DNA from: SG8-41 sp036555035
GTDB lineage: Bacteria; Pseudomonadota; Gammaproteobacteria; Burkholderiales; SG8-41
Length of the DNA: 16,641 nt
NCBI GenBank assembly: GCA_036555035.1
Contig: DATBMB010000090.1
Coordinates: 1 to 16,641 of the forward strand
Reading direction: 5' to 3'
Positions 15,633 through 16,641 of the stretch are shown here, in pieces. The notes under the pieces were generated by a model. It worked only from the letters and a program-made list of their open reading frames with translations. It had not been told where the DNA came from and did no database searches. Each line of letters begins with the position of its first letter. Position 1 is the stretch's first letter. Both the position numbers and the translations under genes were made by a program.

Positions 15633-16641
15633 TCAAAAGGGCAACGCGGCGTCGGCCTTCACCGCGAGGATCGCGCGGCGGAAGTCGCCCTGGATGCGCT
15701 TCAGGGCGGCTTCGCTATCGGCCTCGAAGCGCAGCACGACCACCGGCGTGGTATTGGAAGGGCGCGCGAGCCCGAAGCCGTCCGCGTACTCCACGCGCAG
15801 CCCGTCGATCGTGATCACCTCGCGCGCGCCGTCGAAGCGCGCGCGGGCCTTGAGCTCATCCATCAGCGCGTAGTTCTCGCCCTCGGCGAGCTTGAGATGC
15901 AGCTCGGGCGTGCTCACCGCGTCGGGGAGCGCCTCGAGCACCGCGCCCGGGTCGCGCTCGCGCGACAGGATCTCGAGCAGCCGCGCGCCTGCATAGAGCG
16001 CGTCGTCGAACCCGTACCAGCGTTCCTTGAAGAAGACGTGGCCGCTCATCTCGCCGGCGAGCGGGGCGCCGGTCTCCTGCAGCTTCTGCTTGATGAAGGA
16101 GTGCCCGGTTTTCCACATCACCGGCCGGCCGCCGTGATCCCGGATCCACTGGAAGAGATTCCGCGTGGACTTGACGTCGAAGATCACCTCGGCGCCGGGG
16201 TTGCGCTTGAGCACGTCGGCGGCGAAGAGCATCAACTGCCGGTCGGGGTAGATGATGCGCCCGCTCTTCGTGACGACTCCCAGCCGGTCCCCGTCGCCGT
16301 CGAAGGCGAGGCCCAGCTCGCCCTTGCCCTGCGCGAGCGCGCGCTGAACGTCCGCGAGATTTTCCGGGTGCGAGGGATCGGGGTGGTGGTTGGGAAAGCT
16401 GCCGTCCACGTCGCAATAGAGCTCGGCGACCTCGCAGCCGAGGCGGCGGTAGAGCTCGGGGGCGGTGGCGCCCGCGACGCCGTTGCCGCAGTCGACCACC
16501 AGCCGCATCGGCCGCGCGAGCTTGACGTCGGAGGTGATGCGCCGCAGGTAGTCCTCGCGGATGCTCCGTGAGCGCAGCGCCCCCGCCCCGCGCGTGAGCC
16601 TTCCCTGCTCGATGCGGTTCTTCAAGTCCTGGATCGCCGCG
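15633..16641 (-). CDS. algC: Phosphomannomutase/phosphoglucomutase, N-terminus beyond window edge
   Basis: This enzyme interconverts hexose 1- and 6-phosphates for nucleotide-sugar and envelope polysaccharide synthesis. The frame is open to the last base (AAIQDLKNRIEQG), so the TTG at 16625 is not a real start. About 335 residues are present, against about 455 for the family. The domain 1 phosphoserine loop lies outside the window. Visible motifs are VVDCGNGVAG, the metal-binding loop FDGDGDR (about 16284-16301), TGHSFIKQK, the sugar-binding GEMSGHVFF and the phosphate-binding RPSNTTPVVVLRFEAD near the C-terminus. It is on the same strand as the pilin gene, 71 bases upstream of it. The family is clear; mannose versus glucose preference is not. 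Confidence 0.93.
   Translation of the reverse strand, partial: AAIQDLKNRIEQGRLTRGAGALRSRSIREDYLRRITSDVKLARPMRLVVDCGNGVAGATAPELYRRLGCEVAELYCDVDGSFPNHHPDPSHPENLADVQRALAQGKGELGLAFDGDGDRLGVVTKSGRIIYPDRQLMLFAADVLKRNPGAEVIFDVKSTRNLFQWIRDHGGRPVMWKTGHSFIKQKLQETGAPLAGEMSGHVFFKERWYGFDDALYAGARLLEILSRERDPGAVLEALPDAVSTPELHLKLAEGENYALMDELKARARFDGAREVITIDGLRVEYADGFGLARPSNTTPVVVLRFEADSEAALKRIQGDFRRAILAVKADAALPF

Noticed and set aside
15633..16625. TTG at 16625 as start of the mutase gene
   Set aside because: The frame remains open to the window edge with family-like sequence, and the phosphoserine domain is missing, so the gene simply continues outside.

Overview
This is a GC-rich chromosomal window of housekeeping genes, most likely from a betaproteobacterium. 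The case for that group rests on gene order (glyA-nrdR-rib genes-nusB-thiL-pgpA-pncC, then recA-recX-alaS) and on protein style. RibH has a GETYHFE / LTTEND motif pattern that I associate with betaproteobacteria, and RibB carries a degenerate GTP cyclohydrolase II half (RibBX type), which is widespread in Proteobacteria. No tRNA, rRNA, CRISPR array, transposase or phage gene is visible. The assignment comes from recognition, not from a database search.

Region 1 (1-8717, all + strand) is a tightly packed, probably co-transcribed run: 3' part of glyA, nrdR, a repeat-filled gap, ribD, ribE, ribBX, ribH, nusB, a small two-helix membrane protein, thiL, an FAD aromatic hydroxylase-like gene, pgpA and pncC. 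Most junctions are stop/start overlaps (TAATG, ATGA, GTGA) or gaps under 15 bases. The four rib genes cover the deaminase/reductase step, DHBP synthesis, lumazine synthase and riboflavin synthase. Only GTP cyclohydrolase II (RibA) is missing, because the RibX half of RibBX lacks its zinc cysteines. The nrdR-ribD gap is filled from stop codon to start codon by two facing arrays of 13-14 bp repeats that can fold into a long hairpin.

Region 2 (8721-10340, - strand) is accessory: a PIN-domain toxin with a ribbon-helix-helix antitoxin, whose start region has a promoter with a palindrome exactly filling the -35/-10 spacer. Upstream of it lies a beta-hydroxyacid dehydrogenase of the GarR/3-hydroxyisobutyrate dehydrogenase family.

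Region 3 (10508-15040, + strand) holds recA, a GC-rich hairpin of repetitive-element style, recX, a small lipoprotein with a possible OB-like fold, and alaS.

Region 4 (15037-16641, - strand) holds an isolated MSHA-like type IV pilin, whose stop codon interlocks with that of alaS in a CTAG palindrome, and the C-terminal three quarters of a phosphomannomutase/phosphoglucomutase that runs off the window. No gene-free gap exceeds 170 bases. I see no clearly new multi-gene system. The most unusual items are the facing repeat arrays at nrdR-ribD, the compact and possibly leaderless toxin-antitoxin promoter, and the extra genes set into otherwise conserved operons.
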